Numbered from the stretch's first letter, positions 14,125 to 23,470 are shown. The stretch: 26,421 nucleotides of DNA from Clostridiaceae bacterium (GCA_016293155.1 JAEDEU010000012.1:1-26421), one strand, 5' to 3'. Notes: generated by a model from the sequence alone, not told the origin. Made by a program: numbers and translations.

Positions 14125-14991
14125 ATGCTGATTCCGGAAATCGGCGTGCACCAGATTTCGGAGCGATATTTTTTCACACCGTCCTCTCTGGCGCGCGAGC
14201 TGCTTTACTATCCGACCCGCTGCGGGCACTATTTCTGCAACCACAATTATTCCTTCAGCCATCAGTCGGAAATTGCTATGCAGGGCGATCACAATCAGAA
14301 TATCATGCTGTTTGCCGTGCAGGACGGTGCATTTGAGCTGGAATTTGCCCATAAGACCGTGCTCGCCGCCGCGGGACAAATCGTGCTGTTCGACTGCCGC
14401 GAGCCGTACCGCTACTCGGCATCCGACGGCTCGGAATTCACCTGGCTGCTGTTCGGCGGTCTCAATTCCCACGCCTTCTGCCGGAGAATTTTACAGTCGC
14501 GCGGCTTTCGTCATGTGTTCACGCCGCCCGCCTATGCGGAAATCCTCCGTCTGCTCAGCTCCTTCCTCAGCGACTGCGCCTCCGACGAACGCCCGAGTGA
14601 ATCCGCCTGCTCTCAGCTGATTCACCGCCTGCTCTGCCTGATTCTGGTCGAGGAACCGCCGGAGCAGAACGAAAACGATCCGATGGCACAGGCAATCCGC
14701 TATATGAACCGCCATCTCTGCGAGCAGATCAGTGTGCAGTCGGTCGCGGATGCGGTCAATCTCAGCTCTTCCTATTTCTCCCGCCAGTTCAAGAGCCGCA
14801 CCGGCTACTCGCCCTATGAGTACATCCTGCTGCGGCGCATTGACCGCGCGAAGCATCTGCTGTCCTCCACGCAGATGTCGGTCAAGGAAATCGCCTACGC
14901 CACCGGCTACAACAGCGAGGAGCATTTTATTCACAGCTTTCAGAAAAATGTCGGCATTCCGCCCGGAATGTTCCGAAAATATCCGATTTAA
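14125..14991 (+). CDS. AraC-family transcriptional regulator (first)
   Basis: A 288-residue cytoplasmic regulator. The N-terminal domain (about 30-150) looks like an AraC ligand-binding cupin, with 'AAAGQIVLFDCREPYRYS'. The C-terminal DNA-binding domain (about 188-286) has two helix-turn-helix units: the first around 'ISVQSVADAVNLSSSYFSRQFK', the second around 'MSVKEIAYATGYNSEEHFIHSF', ending in the family sequence GIPPGMFRK. AAAGGAG lies about 12 bases before ATG. It is divergent from iolH and probably controls it and itself through the shared boxes between them. The symporter may belong to the same regulon. The ligand is unknown, perhaps an inositol or a keto derivative. Confidence 0.88.
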   Translation: MLIPEIGVHQISERYFFTPSSLARELLYYPTRCGHYFCNHNYSFSHQSEIAMQGDHNQNIMLFAVQDGAFELEFAHKTVLAAAGQIVLFDCREPYRYSASDGSEFTWLLFGGLNSHAFCRRILQSRGFRHVFTPPAYAEILRLLSSFLSDCASDERPSESACSQLIHRLLCLILVEEPPEQNENDPMAQAIRYMNRHLCEQISVQSVADAVNLSSSYFSRQFKSRTGYSPYEYILLRRIDRAKHLLSSTQMSVKEIAYATGYNSEEHFIHSFQKNVGIPPGMFRKYPI

Positions 14992-14995
14992 ACGC

Positions 14996-15021
14996 AAAAG
15001 CGTGCCGTTTGGCACGCTTTT
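14996..15021. terminator. Bidirectional terminator between convergent araC genes
   Basis: AAAAGCGTGCC (14996-15006) pairs with GGCACGCTTTT (15011-15021). The flanking A and T runs let it serve both genes. Confidence 0.9.
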
Positions 15022-15022
15022 A

Positions 15023-15904
15023 TCATTCCTGATTGGGAGCCGGATTTCGTTTCTTTCCTTCTCCCATGACCGCCTTGCGGTATGCGCCGGGCGCCATGCC
15101 GATGGTCTTTTTGAACAGCAGATTAAAATAGTTCGGATTATCATAGCCGCACTGCTCGGCAATCTTGGTCACTGACAGATCGGTGGAAATCAGCAGGCTT
15201 TGGGCGCGTCCGATGCGGCGGTTGATGATATACTGCATCGGGCTGTAGCCCGTCCGCTCCTTAAAGACGCGGCTGAGATAAAACTGACTGATGCCAAGCG
15301 CCTCGCTCAGGTCGGACATACTGATCGGATCCAGATAGTGCTGATCGACATACTGCTTAATGCGCGTGCCCAGCTCCATGCGCACATTGCTGTGCACCTT
15401 TCCGCTCTCCTTCACAGCACGCAGCACCAGCGTCAGCAGGGCAATCATCAGATAGCGCGCGGTTTCTCCCGCCATGCTGTCTCCCGAAAATACCTCGTTG
15501 TTCAGCAGCGTGAACAGCGTCTGAATCCGCTCGCCATACTCGCCCGCGCGAACGACCGGAATAATCTGCTCCGAGGTCAGAAAATTGGGCTCCAGACCCT
15601 TGAGCTTCAAATCCGTAATGCCGCAGGTAAAATAGTGCAGGCTGGACTCCTGTGCCGCGCGCTCCTCATGCGGCACGCCGGAGTTGAAAATCAGCAGATC
15701 TCCCGCGTGTGTTTCGTACTGGCGGTTTCCGATGATGTGATTTCCGGTGCCCTCTACAATATAAACAAACTCTGCACGGTTTTCGTGGTTGTGCATCGCC
15801 CGCGGAATGCGGCTGTTGTCGCGCTCCACACAGCAGACGTGTACCAGCTTCGGGAGCTGTTCAAAGCTGTCCTGCGGTAGCTCCTGTACAAAGTGCTGTA
15901 TCAT
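15023..15904 (-). CDS. AraC-family transcriptional regulator (second)
   Basis: A 293-residue regulator with an N-terminal cupin (about 20-100) containing HNHENRAEFVYIVEG and 'THAGDLLIFNSGVPHEE', and a C-terminal AraC DNA-binding domain (about 183-280) with 'ISMSDLSEALGISQFYLSRVFK' and 'LSVTKIAEQCGYDNPNYFNLLF'. It ends in a basic, asparagine- and proline-containing tail. AAGGAGG-like purines precede ATG, and a good promoter lies at 15936-15964. It is convergent with the first AraC gene and only about 33% or less alike by eye, so it is not a recent duplicate. It may control the inositol island or the ABC operon on its other side; the sequence does not decide this. Confidence 0.88.
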   Translation of the reverse strand: MIQHFVQELPQDSFEQLPKLVHVCCVERDNSRIPRAMHNHENRAEFVYIVEGTGNHIIGNRQYETHAGDLLIFNSGVPHEERAAQESSLHYFTCGITDLKLKGLEPNFLTSEQIIPVVRAGEYGERIQTLFTLLNNEVFSGDSMAGETARYLMIALLTLVLRAVKESGKVHSNVRMELGTRIKQYVDQHYLDPISMSDLSEALGISQFYLSRVFKERTGYSPMQYIINRRIGRAQSLLISTDLSVTKIAEQCGYDNPNYFNLLFKKTIGMAPGAYRKAVMGEGKKRNPAPNQE

Positions 15905-15935
15905 CCTTCCTTCCTCCTCCGTTTCTGTTACAATT

Positions 15936-15964
15936 AGTATAACAAACTACTTCCATTTTTTCAA
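15936..15964 (-). promoter_or_regulatory. Promoter of the second AraC-family gene
   Basis: On the minus strand TTGAAA (15964-15959), 17 bases, TATACT (15941-15936). Confidence 0.7.
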
Positions 15965-16004
15965 CAATTCATCAAAATATCCATATTTTTGACACACGCA
16001 CCTC

Positions 16005-16020
16005 ATGCAGTCAGCTGCAT
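16005..16020. promoter_or_regulatory. Inverted repeat upstream of the Gld-like ABC operon
   Basis: A perfect ATGCAG-TCAG-CTGCAT about 40 bases upstream of the ABC operon -10. It is a possible operator; nothing else in this intergenic stretch is recognisable. Confidence 0.35.
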
Positions 16021-16055
16021 ATGCACGGTTTGTTCACATATCGTACACAAGGGAA

Positions 16056-16064
16056 TGGTATACT
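16056..16064 (+). promoter_or_regulatory. Extended -10 promoter of the Gld-like ABC operon
   Basis: TGGTATACT is an extended -10. No good -35 is seen at 17 bases, so an activator may be needed. Confidence 0.45.
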
Positions 16065-16098
16065 CATCCAAGATCACTGAACAAAAGGAGACTGATCC

Positions 16099-17139
16099 AT
16101 GATACAGGTAGAGCACCTTGTCAAACGCTATGGAGAAACCTGCGCGGTGCGCGATATCTCCTTCCGCGTGCGGGACGGTGAAGTCATCGGCTTCCTCGGT
16201 CCGAACGGCGCGGGAAAAACCACTACCATGAATATCCTGACCGGCTGTCTGGAGGCGACCTCCGGCGATGTGCGCATCGGCGGAAAGCATCTGGAGGAGG
16301 ACCCGCTCGGCATTCGCCGCATGGTCGGCTATCTGCCCGAGCAGCCGCCGCTGTATCCGGATATGACCGTGGCGGAATATCTGACGTTTGTCTATGCGCT
16401 GAAAAAATATAAGGCTCCGGATTCCCGCGAGGCGTATCTTGCCAAAATCTGCGGCATGGCGGGGCTTTCCGAGGTCACCGGACGGCTGATCCGCAATCTT
16501 TCCAAGGGCTATCGCCAGCGTGTGGGACTCGCCGGCGCACTCATCGGCGATCCAAAGGTGCTGATTCTGGACGAACCCACCGTCGGACTGGACCCGAAGC
16601 AGATCATCGAGATCCGCGAGCTGATCCGCGAGCTCGGAAAAGAACGCACGGTCATTCTGTCCAGCCACATCCTGCCGGAGGTACAGTCTATCTGCGACCG
16701 CGTGCTCGTCATCAACGAGGGGCAGATCGTGGCGGACGGCACGCCGCGTGAGCTGTCCGAACGCATGAGCGGCACGCCGCAGCTGGAGCTGACCATCGAG
16801 GGCGATCCCGCCGAGGTGCAGACCGTACTGCGTGCGGTTCCGGGCGTCTCACAGGTCGAACAGGTCCGTCAGGAGGGCGCAAAGGCGCTGTACCGTGTTA
16901 CCTCCGAGTCGGATGTGCGCCACGCGGTATTTGACGCGCTGTCACAGGGCAGCTTTGCCATCCTGTCCATGAAGCAGCTGGAGCTGAGTCTGGAGGATAT
17001 CTTCCTCAAGCTGACCGACCATGCCCCGGAGCAGGCGGCAGAGCGCACGAAACCGTCCAAAAAGAAGAAAAAGCGCCGTCTGTTCGGCGCAAAAAAGCAC
17101 AAGGAGGTGGACAGCGATGACAGCGATCTGGAAGCGTGA
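16099..17139 (+). CDS. ABC transporter ATPase, GldA-like
   Basis: A 346-residue ATP-binding subunit of an ABC-2 type system. Walker A is GPNGAGKTT (34-42), the signature is LSKGYRQR, Walker B is VLILDEPTVGLD and the switch histidine is in SSH. A C-terminal accessory domain (about 220-310) is typical of GldA/CcmA/NatA-like ATPases. The last 35 residues are odd: a lysine-rich run followed by an acidic DSDDSDLEA tail, whose coding DNA also contains the ribosome binding site of the next gene. The permease gene overlaps it by 23 bases. AAAGGAG precedes the start. It should energise the permease encoded next; the cargo is unknown. Confidence 0.92.
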   Translation: MIQVEHLVKRYGETCAVRDISFRVRDGEVIGFLGPNGAGKTTTMNILTGCLEATSGDVRIGGKHLEEDPLGIRRMVGYLPEQPPLYPDMTVAEYLTFVYALKKYKAPDSREAYLAKICGMAGLSEVTGRLIRNLSKGYRQRVGLAGALIGDPKVLILDEPTVGLDPKQIIEIRELIRELGKERTVILSSHILPEVQSICDRVLVINEGQIVADGTPRELSERMSGTPQLELTIEGDPAEVQTVLRAVPGVSQVEQVRQEGAKALYRVTSESDVRHAVFDALSQGSFAILSMKQLELSLEDIFLKLTDHAPEQAAERTKPSKKKKKRRLFGAKKHKEVDSDDSDLEA

Positions 17140-17818
17140 TGTACACAGCTTTTTCCATTCCCCGCTCGGTTTTGTCTATCTGGCGGCATTTTTTGCCATT
17201 ATGAATCTGTATTTCTTTGCCACGTGCGTGATGTCGCAGTCCAGCGATCTTTCCGCCGTGTTTGCCAACATGCTGGTCGTGCTGATGTTCCTCATGCCGC
17301 TGATGACCATGCGGCTGTTTTCCGAGGAATACCGGCAGGGCACCGACCGCCTGCTGCTGACCGCACCGGTCAGCGTGTGGGAAATCGTTCTGGCAAAGTT
17401 CCTGTCCGCCATGACCGTCATCGCCGCCGCCATGGTCGGCACGATTCCGTGGCTGATTGTCATTGTCATCTTCGGCACGCCCGCGTGGCCGTCCATTATC
17501 GGCACCTATGTGGCTCTGCTGTGCGCCTCCGCCGTATTCGCGGCAATCGGCGCCTTTCTCTCCGCGCTGACCGAGAGCCAGCTCATTGCGGCAGTGCTCA
17601 GCTTTGCCGTATTTTTGGGCATTTATATTCTGGATATGCTTCAGTATTCGCTGGACAGCGAGCTGCTGACCACCCTGTTCAACTGGCTGTCCATCTATTC
17701 CCGATACAGCACGTTTACCTCGGGTATTTTCTCGCTCGGCAATCTGGTTTATTTCCTGACGCTCACCGCACTGTTTTTATATTTTACGGTTCGCGCGGTC
17801 GAGCGCCGGAGACATTAA
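17117..17818 (+). CDS. ABC-2 type permease, GldF-like
   Basis: A 233-residue membrane protein with six hydrophobic helices, the size and layout of ABC-2 permeases such as GldF. It has the family-like 'LMPLMTMRLFSEEYRQGTDRLLLTAPVS' segment. The start at 17117 is inside the end of the ATPase gene, nine bases after AAGGAGG, and gives a protein beginning directly with a short amphipathic stretch before helix 1. Translational coupling with the ATPase is likely. The next gene follows after 12 bases. The cargo is unknown. Confidence 0.9.
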   Translation: MTAIWKRDVHSFFHSPLGFVYLAAFFAIMNLYFFATCVMSQSSDLSAVFANMLVVLMFLMPLMTMRLFSEEYRQGTDRLLLTAPVSVWEIVLAKFLSAMTVIAAAMVGTIPWLIVIVIFGTPAWPSIIGTYVALLCASAVFAAIGAFLSALTESQLIAAVLSFAVFLGIYILDMLQYSLDSELLTTLFNWLSIYSRYSTFTSGIFSLGNLVYFLTLTALFLYFTVRAVERRRH

Positions 17819-17830
17819 GGAGGTGCTGAC

Positions 17831-19297
17831 ATGAAATTTCCCTTTTCCAAGAAGCTCAAGGAGGGCACCCCGAAGCGCGACCGCAAAAAGCTCCGTCAGC
17901 GCGCTCTGAGCACCACGGCACTGGCGCTTGTCCTCCTTGCCGCAGTGCTTGTCAATCTGATCTGCACCGATCTGACCGACCGGTTTGATCTGACGCTCGA
18001 CCTGACCGCCGACCGGCTCTATGAGGTCACGGAGGACAGTCTTTCCATGCTCCGCGACCTGGAGCAGGATGTCACCGTCACCGTCCTGATGGACGAGGAC
18101 GATTTTGAAAACGACACCTACTACGGCAACGTCTCCATTCTGCTGGATAAGTACGCCCGCAGTGCCGGAGACCGCCTCACCGTCACCTATATCGACCCCT
18201 ATAAAAATCCGGACATCGTGAATGAATACGAGGATCTGTCCAATCTGACGCTGGGCAGTGTGATCGTCGAATGCGGCGACCGCCGCCGCGCGCTCACCGA
18301 GATGGATTTTTATGAGACGCAGACCGACAGCTACGGCTATGCCTATGCCTCCGCCTTCCGCGGCGAGCAGGCGCTTACCTCTGCCATCCTCGCCGTCACC
18401 GGAGATGATCTGCCCGCAATCGGCATTCTGAACGGTCACGGCGAAACGATTTCCTCCGCGCTGACCGAGCTGCTGGAATCCAACGGCTACACCACCGAGG
18501 AGCTGAATCTGCTCAAGGCGGACGCGCTGGACGACTATGCCATGCTCATTCTCTGCCTGCCGCAGAGCGATTATACCGAAGATGAGATCAACAAGCTGGA
18601 CGCTTATTTAAAGGCGGGCGGCGACCTGCTCTATCTGGACGGCACGGACTGCCCGTCCGAGCTGCCGGTACTGTACGGCTATCTCAAGGAATGGGGCATT
18701 ACGGTTCAGCCGGAGATGGTACTGGACAGCACCTACAACCTCGGCAAGGCATATCTGCCGCTTGCCGCTCCGATCTCAAGCGCGGAGGCGCTCTCCGAAC
18801 TGAGCGACGACGCCCTGAACAGCGTTCTGGTCATGCCGTATGCGCGCTATCTCACGCTGGAGGAAACCGACAAGCACACGGTCTCCTCTCTGGTGGAAAC
18901 CTACGATTCTTCGTATGCCAAAAAGCTGGACGGCGACACCGTCACCAGCTATGACCGCGAGGACGGCGACACCGAAGGTCCGCTCAGCCTGCTTGCCCTG
19001 TCCGAGTACACCGGCAGCGACAGCGGCGGTCAGATTCTCGTGACCACCGCGGCGGCAATGACCACGTCCGACCTGATGAATTCCACCGCGGTCGGCAATC
19101 AGAAGGTACTGAGCACCGCCATCTCCTATATGCAGCCGGAGGTCGAGCTGGTTTCGATTGAATCCAAATCCCTGTCCGGCGAGATCATGCCGATCACGGG
19201 CAGCACCGGATACGTGATCTTTATCATCCTGTTCGCCATTCCGCTCGCTCTGGTATTCGGCGCGGTTGCGGTATTCCTGCGCAGGAGGCACCTATGA
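17831..19297 (+). CDS. GldG-like ABC auxiliary membrane protein
   Basis: A 488-residue protein with a basic cytoplasmic N terminus, one helix (about 28-46), a large extracytoplasmic region and a C-terminal helix (about 463-484) ending in RRR. The external region has the GldG/ABC_transp_aux pattern: 'DLTADRLYEVTEDSLSMLRDLEQDVTVTVLMD' near the start, then 'IGILNGHGE' and 'YLKAGGDLLYLDG', like the inactive amidotransferase-like fold of the family. AAGGAGG precedes ATG. The stop overlaps the next start (ATGA). In Bacteroidota the GldAFG complex serves gliding; in Firmicutes this module has no agreed function. Confidence 0.85.
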   Translation: MKFPFSKKLKEGTPKRDRKKLRQRALSTTALALVLLAAVLVNLICTDLTDRFDLTLDLTADRLYEVTEDSLSMLRDLEQDVTVTVLMDEDDFENDTYYGNVSILLDKYARSAGDRLTVTYIDPYKNPDIVNEYEDLSNLTLGSVIVECGDRRRALTEMDFYETQTDSYGYAYASAFRGEQALTSAILAVTGDDLPAIGILNGHGETISSALTELLESNGYTTEELNLLKADALDDYAMLILCLPQSDYTEDEINKLDAYLKAGGDLLYLDGTDCPSELPVLYGYLKEWGITVQPEMVLDSTYNLGKAYLPLAAPISSAEALSELSDDALNSVLVMPYARYLTLEETDKHTVSSLVETYDSSYAKKLDGDTVTSYDREDGDTEGPLSLLALSEYTGSDSGGQILVTTAAAMTTSDLMNSTAVGNQKVLSTAISYMQPEVELVSIESKSLSGEIMPITGSTGYVIFIILFAIPLALVFGAVAVFLRRRHL

Positions 19298-20688
19298 AAA
19301 AGCACAAAAAACTGCTTGCGGCGGCGCTTGCCGTCGCCGCACTCGGCGGTCTGTACGCCTATCTGATACTGAATCCCGCCGCAGACGAAGCGGACGAGGA
19401 GGATGTTGCTATTCTCTCGCTGGACAGCAGTGATCTGTCCGCCGTCACCGTCACCCCGTCGGACGGCAGCGCATTCACAATCTCGCTCAGTCAGGACGGC
19501 GATACCACCGTGTACGCGATGAGCGATGACGCGCACGATTACGACGACACGCAGATGTCCGCACTTGTCAGCGCAGTCTGCGACCTGAGCGGATACGAGG
19601 TAGAGACCGACTGCACCGACCTGACCGCCTACGGACTTGCGGACGAGGACACCAAAGCATCCATCGCCGTCAAGGGCGGGACGGATTCCACCATCCTGCT
19701 CGGCAAGGAAAACAGCGCGCTCGGCGGCACCTACTGCCGTCTGGACGGCTCGAAGGATGTCTATCTGGTGGATGCGGACGCCGCCGCACAGCTGACTGCG
19801 GATTTGTCAGACTATCGCAGCCTGCTGGTCGCAGGCGGATACTACGATCTGTACTCCGACCTCGACCACCTTGAAATTCACACCGATCCGGTGCTGGTCG
19901 CAGAGCGGCGCAGCACGGACAGCATCCGCGAGGACGCAGTGAGCGCCTATTCGGAGTTTGTTCTCCTGAATCCGGTCTCCTGCTCTGCGGACGATTCCGC
20001 GTTTTCGGATGACCTGCTCACGCAGCTGCAATACGCGCTGACCGCGCAGTCCATCGCGGAGGATGACCCGTCCGACCTCTCCAAATACGGTCTGGACGAT
20101 CCGGTTGCCATCCGCATCCGCACGGACAACGCGGACTTCCGCATACTGGTCGGAGATTCGGACGGCAGCGGCGGACGGTATCTGATGCGCGAGGGCGGCA
20201 GCACCGTGTTTATCTCGGATGCGTCCAATCTGGCGTTTCTGGATTCCGACTGGCGCACCTACCGCTCGGATGAGCTGCTGTCCTTCGGCAAGACCGAGCT
20301 GAAGCAAATTTCCCTCTCGGACGGCGACACGCTACACCGCGTGGACTTCACGCAGACGGACACCGAGGACGAGGACGGCAATGTCGAGCGCACCACCACG
20401 GCGAAATACAACGGCACGGACATGACCGAGGATGCCATGGATGCGTGCTATATCAATTATTCCGCAATTTCGTTCACCGAGCAGCTGGACGGCGCACCGT
20501 CCGGTTCCCCGGAATATGCCGCAGCCATCGAGCTGGAGGACGGCACGCGGCACACTATCAGTTTTGTCAAATATGCGTCGCGCACCTATGCCGCAAATGT
20601 GGACGGCGGCAATGAGTGGTTCGCGGTATCGCAGGACACCGTCAACGCGCTGGTGAACAGCATGACAGCGGGAGAAGCGGAGGATTAA
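19294..20688 (+). CDS. DUF4340 protein of the Gld-like ABC operon
   Basis: A 464-residue protein with one N-terminal membrane anchor (about 7-27) and an acidic outer region. Repeated beta-rich units of the DUF4340 type are visible, for example 'YGLADEDTKASIAVKGG' followed by 'ILLGKEN' and again 'YGLDDPVAIRIRTDNADFRILVGDSDGSGGRYL'. DUF4340 proteins are regularly encoded right after GldG-like proteins, and the four-base overlap here agrees with a joint complex. It has very many Asp and Thr residues. Function is unknown. Confidence 0.85.
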   Translation: MKKHKKLLAAALAVAALGGLYAYLILNPAADEADEEDVAILSLDSSDLSAVTVTPSDGSAFTISLSQDGDTTVYAMSDDAHDYDDTQMSALVSAVCDLSGYEVETDCTDLTAYGLADEDTKASIAVKGGTDSTILLGKENSALGGTYCRLDGSKDVYLVDADAAAQLTADLSDYRSLLVAGGYYDLYSDLDHLEIHTDPVLVAERRSTDSIREDAVSAYSEFVLLNPVSCSADDSAFSDDLLTQLQYALTAQSIAEDDPSDLSKYGLDDPVAIRIRTDNADFRILVGDSDGSGGRYLMREGGSTVFISDASNLAFLDSDWRTYRSDELLSFGKTELKQISLSDGDTLHRVDFTQTDTEDEDGNVERTTTAKYNGTDMTEDAMDACYINYSAISFTEQLDGAPSGSPEYAAAIELEDGTRHTISFVKYASRTYAANVDGGNEWFAVSQDTVNALVNSMTAGEAED

Positions 20689-20701
20689 ATCCTGTATCAC
20701 G

Positions 20702-20741
20702 CAAAAAAGAGGCGCAGCCAAACGGCTGCGCCTCTGCTGTT
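20702..20741. terminator. Bidirectional terminator between the ABC operon and potD
   Basis: A 12-bp stem, AGAGGCGCAGCC (20708-20719) with GGCTGCGCCTCT (20724-20735). Six A to the left give a strong T run on the minus strand; on the plus strand the tract is TGCTGTTTTG. Confidence 0.9.
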
Positions 20742-20753
20742 TTGATTTGTTTG

Positions 20754-21833
20754 TTACGCGCCCGCCTTGACCTTGAGCCACAGCTCGGACAGCAGTGCGC
20801 GGATGGTCTCGTTGTCCTCGAATACCTCATCCTTCGCGTTATCTGTGCGGATCGGATAGGCTTCGTTGTCGGCAAACATGCCGTCATCCGCGGTCACATC
20901 GGTGTAAACCTCGGACTGCGTGGTGACATAGCAGACCTCCTCGGTGTTCGCATAGGACGCATCATAGGTCAGAATATAGTTGATGAACTCATGCGCCAGC
21001 TTGGGATTTGCCGCATTCTTCGGAATGACCATGGCATCGCTCCAGATGTTGGTGCCTTCCTCCGGCATGTAGTATCCCATATCCTCGTTTTCCTCCAGGA
21101 TATATGCCGCATCGCCGCTGTAAACAACAGCCATATCCATCATGCCGTTCGCCATGTTGTCAATGACCTCGTCCGTAACGTAGATCGGGTTCATCGTGTC
21201 GCGCTGCTCGCACAGCCACTGATACGCCTGGTTGATCTCGTCCTCGCTTTCGGTATTCATCGAATAGCCCAGCGCCTTGAGTGCAACCATGAACGAGTCG
21301 CGCTCAGAGTCGTACATATAGATACGCTCCTTGTACTTGGGATTTCTCAGAACCTCCCAGCCCTGCTCAAGGTCAGCCTGAGCAACGTTGTTCTTGTTGT
21401 AGACGATGCCGACCGTGCCCCAGAAATACGGGATGGAGTACTCGTTGTTTTCATCATACGGCAGACCGACGACCTCATCCATCAGCAGGTCGTAGTTCGG
21501 GATGAGCGACAGATCCAGCTTTTGCAGCATATCCTCGCGCATCATGCGCTGAATCATGTAGTCGGACGGAACCAGAATATCGTAGCTGTCGCCCGCCTGC
21601 AGCTTGGTGTACATCATCTCGTTGGAATCGAAGGTCTCATACACCACCTTGACGCCGAACTCGTCCTCGAAGTCCGAGATGACATCCGTACCGATGTATT
21701 CGCCGCAGTTATACACCTTGAGCGTATCCGAGCCGTACTTTTCCACCGCATCCTGCGTACTGCCGCCGCCGCAGGCGCTCAGTGCACAGGCGGTCATTGC
21801 TGCCGCCAGCACCAGTGCAATTCTCTTTTTCAT
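20754..21833 (-). CDS. potD: Polyamine ABC transporter substrate-binding lipoprotein PotD
   Basis: A 359-residue lipoprotein with signal peptide and lipobox LSAC (Cys21). The mature part is a PotD/PotF-type periplasmic-binding fold, seen in 'LKVYNCGEYIGTDVISDFEDEFGVKVVYETFDSNEMMYTKL', 'YDILVPSDYMIQRM' and 'PYFWGTVGIVYNKN'. It binds spermidine or putrescine outside the membrane and hands it to PotBC. The abundant acidic and aromatic residues fit a polyamine ligand, but the exact one cannot be read. It is last in the operon and overlaps potC by four bases; AGAGGAAG precedes ATG. Confidence 0.92.
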   Translation of the reverse strand: MKKRIALVLAAAMTACALSACGGGSTQDAVEKYGSDTLKVYNCGEYIGTDVISDFEDEFGVKVVYETFDSNEMMYTKLQAGDSYDILVPSDYMIQRMMREDMLQKLDLSLIPNYDLLMDEVVGLPYDENNEYSIPYFWGTVGIVYNKNNVAQADLEQGWEVLRNPKYKERIYMYDSERDSFMVALKALGYSMNTESEDEINQAYQWLCEQRDTMNPIYVTDEVIDNMANGMMDMAVVYSGDAAYILEENEDMGYYMPEEGTNIWSDAMVIPKNAANPKLAHEFINYILTYDASYANTEEVCYVTTQSEVYTDVTADDGMFADNEAYPIRTDNAKDEVFEDNETIRALLSELWLKVKAGA

Positions 21834-22639
21834 TTTACTTCCTCTTTTCTCTTGATGACCTTATCCCGCACAATCGGAATGACATTGATTGCAATCATCA
21901 CCACCGTGATAATCAGCACGACCAGCGAGGAAATCGCGTTGATGGACGGATTAACCCGCTTGGACATGGTATAAACCAAAATGGAAATATTGCTGACACC
22001 GTTTCCGGTGACGAAATACGAAATAATAAAATCGTCAAACGACATCGTAAACGCAACCAGTGCGCCCGACACAATGCCCGGGGTGAGCTGCGGCACGACC
22101 ACGCGCAGCAGCGCCTGCCACGGCGTAGCGCCCAGATCCAGCGCCGCATCCATCAGATTCGGGTCGAGCGAGCGCAGCTTGGGCGTGATGCTCAGCATGA
22201 CATACGGCGTGCAGAACATGATATGCGCCAGCAGCATGGTCACAAAGCCCTTTTCGATTTTCAGCGTCGCGAAGAACATCAGCAGTCCGATCGCCGTGAC
22301 AATCTCTGGATTCATCATGGGCAGATCGTTGACCTGAGTGACGTAGGCACGCAGCCGTCTGCCCGAGCGGAACATGCCGATGGCGGCGATGGTGCCCAGC
22401 ACGGTAGAAATCACGGTTGCCAGAATTGCGATGACAAATGTGGTGATGATGGAATCCATCATCGAGCTGGACGCAAACATTTTCTCATACCATTTTAGGG
22501 AAAAGCCCTTAAAATGCGTGAGTGACTTGGTCGAGTTAAACGAGAACACGACCGTATACACAATCGGGAGATAGAAAAACGCCAGAATCAGCGTCATATA
22601 GATCTTTCCCGGGGTGATTCGTTTGTTCTTCTGCTTCAT
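21830..22639 (-). CDS. potC: Polyamine ABC transporter permease PotC
   Basis: A 269-residue inner-membrane permease with six helices and the conserved cytoplasmic EAA-type loop ('DAALDLGATPWQALLRVVVPQLTPGI') that docks on the ATPase. The 'AFTMSFDDFIISYFVTG' segment is typical of PotC. The start overlaps the end of potB by four bases, with GGAGGGG before it, so translation is coupled. Confidence 0.92.
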   Translation of the reverse strand: MKQKNKRITPGKIYMTLILAFFYLPIVYTVVFSFNSTKSLTHFKGFSLKWYEKMFASSSMMDSIITTFVIAILATVISTVLGTIAAIGMFRSGRRLRAYVTQVNDLPMMNPEIVTAIGLLMFFATLKIEKGFVTMLLAHIMFCTPYVMLSITPKLRSLDPNLMDAALDLGATPWQALLRVVVPQLTPGIVSGALVAFTMSFDDFIISYFVTGNGVSNISILVYTMSKRVNPSINAISSLVVLIITVVMIAINVIPIVRDKVIKRKEEVK

Positions 22640-23466
22640 GCGTTCTCCCCTCCGTTCTTATCCACGCGGCGGGTGATATACATGGAGATCATGATGATCA
22701 CCGCCATGATGAGCGAGATCGCGCTGCCGAAGCTCCAGTTGCCCACGGTGAGGAACTGAGACTCGATGACGTTGCCGATGAGCATATACGAGCCGCCGCC
22801 GAGCAGTTTTGGAATAAAGAAGCTGGACACCGCCGGCAGAAATACCAGCGTGATGCCGCTGATGACGCCCGGAAGCGACAGCGGGAACGTGACCTTGAGG
22901 AAGCACATCACCCGGTTTGCGCCGAGATCCGCCGCCGCCTCAATCAGTGCATGATCCATCTTAGTCAGCGCGGTATAAATCTGAAGAATCATGAACGGAA
23001 TGAAGTTGTACACCATACCGATGATAACGGCGGTATCGGTATACATCAGCTCCAGCGGCGCGATGCCGAAGAAGCCGAGCACCGCATTGAGCAGACCGTC
23101 CTTTTGCAGGATGCCCACCCACGCATAGGTGCGCACCAGCATATTGATCCATGTGGGCAGCGTGACCAGCATGATGAGCACAAACTTATTCTTTCCCAGC
23201 GCATTGGCAATGATGTATGCCGCAGGATAGCCCAGCAGCAGGCACAGCACCGTCGTAATCAGCGCCACGCGCAGAGAACGGATCAGCACCTCCAAAAAGA
23301 CGGTATCCTGAAAGAATTTTTGAAAATTGTCGAGTGTGAACTGAAAGTCGAGCAGATCGGTGCCGTTTACGGTAAACGCATAGCCGACAATCAGCAGCAT
23401 CGGCACGACGATGAGCACGGTAATCCACACCACATACGGATAGGACATGGAGCGAAACTGTTTCAT
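22636..23466 (-). CDS. potB: Polyamine ABC transporter permease PotB
   Basis: A 276-residue permease with six helices. The ATPase-docking loop is 'EAAADLGANRVMCFLKVTFPLSLPGVISG', followed by 'FLPAVSSFFIPKLLGGG', a PotB hallmark. It begins four bases after potA, with GGGGTGAGG before the ATG. It forms the channel with PotC. Confidence 0.92.
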   Translation of the reverse strand: MKQFRSMSYPYVVWITVLIVVPMLLIVGYAFTVNGTDLLDFQFTLDNFQKFFQDTVFLEVLIRSLRVALITTVLCLLLGYPAAYIIANALGKNKFVLIMLVTLPTWINMLVRTYAWVGILQKDGLLNAVLGFFGIAPLELMYTDTAVIIGMVYNFIPFMILQIYTALTKMDHALIEAAADLGANRVMCFLKVTFPLSLPGVISGITLVFLPAVSSFFIPKLLGGGSYMLIGNVIESQFLTVGNWSFGSAISLIMAVIIMISMYITRRVDKNGGENA

Positions 23467-23470
23467 GTCC

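Noticed and set aside
20616..21974. 452-codon plus-strand open frame opposite potD
   Set aside because: Antisense to potD and starting inside the DUF4340 gene; no domain.
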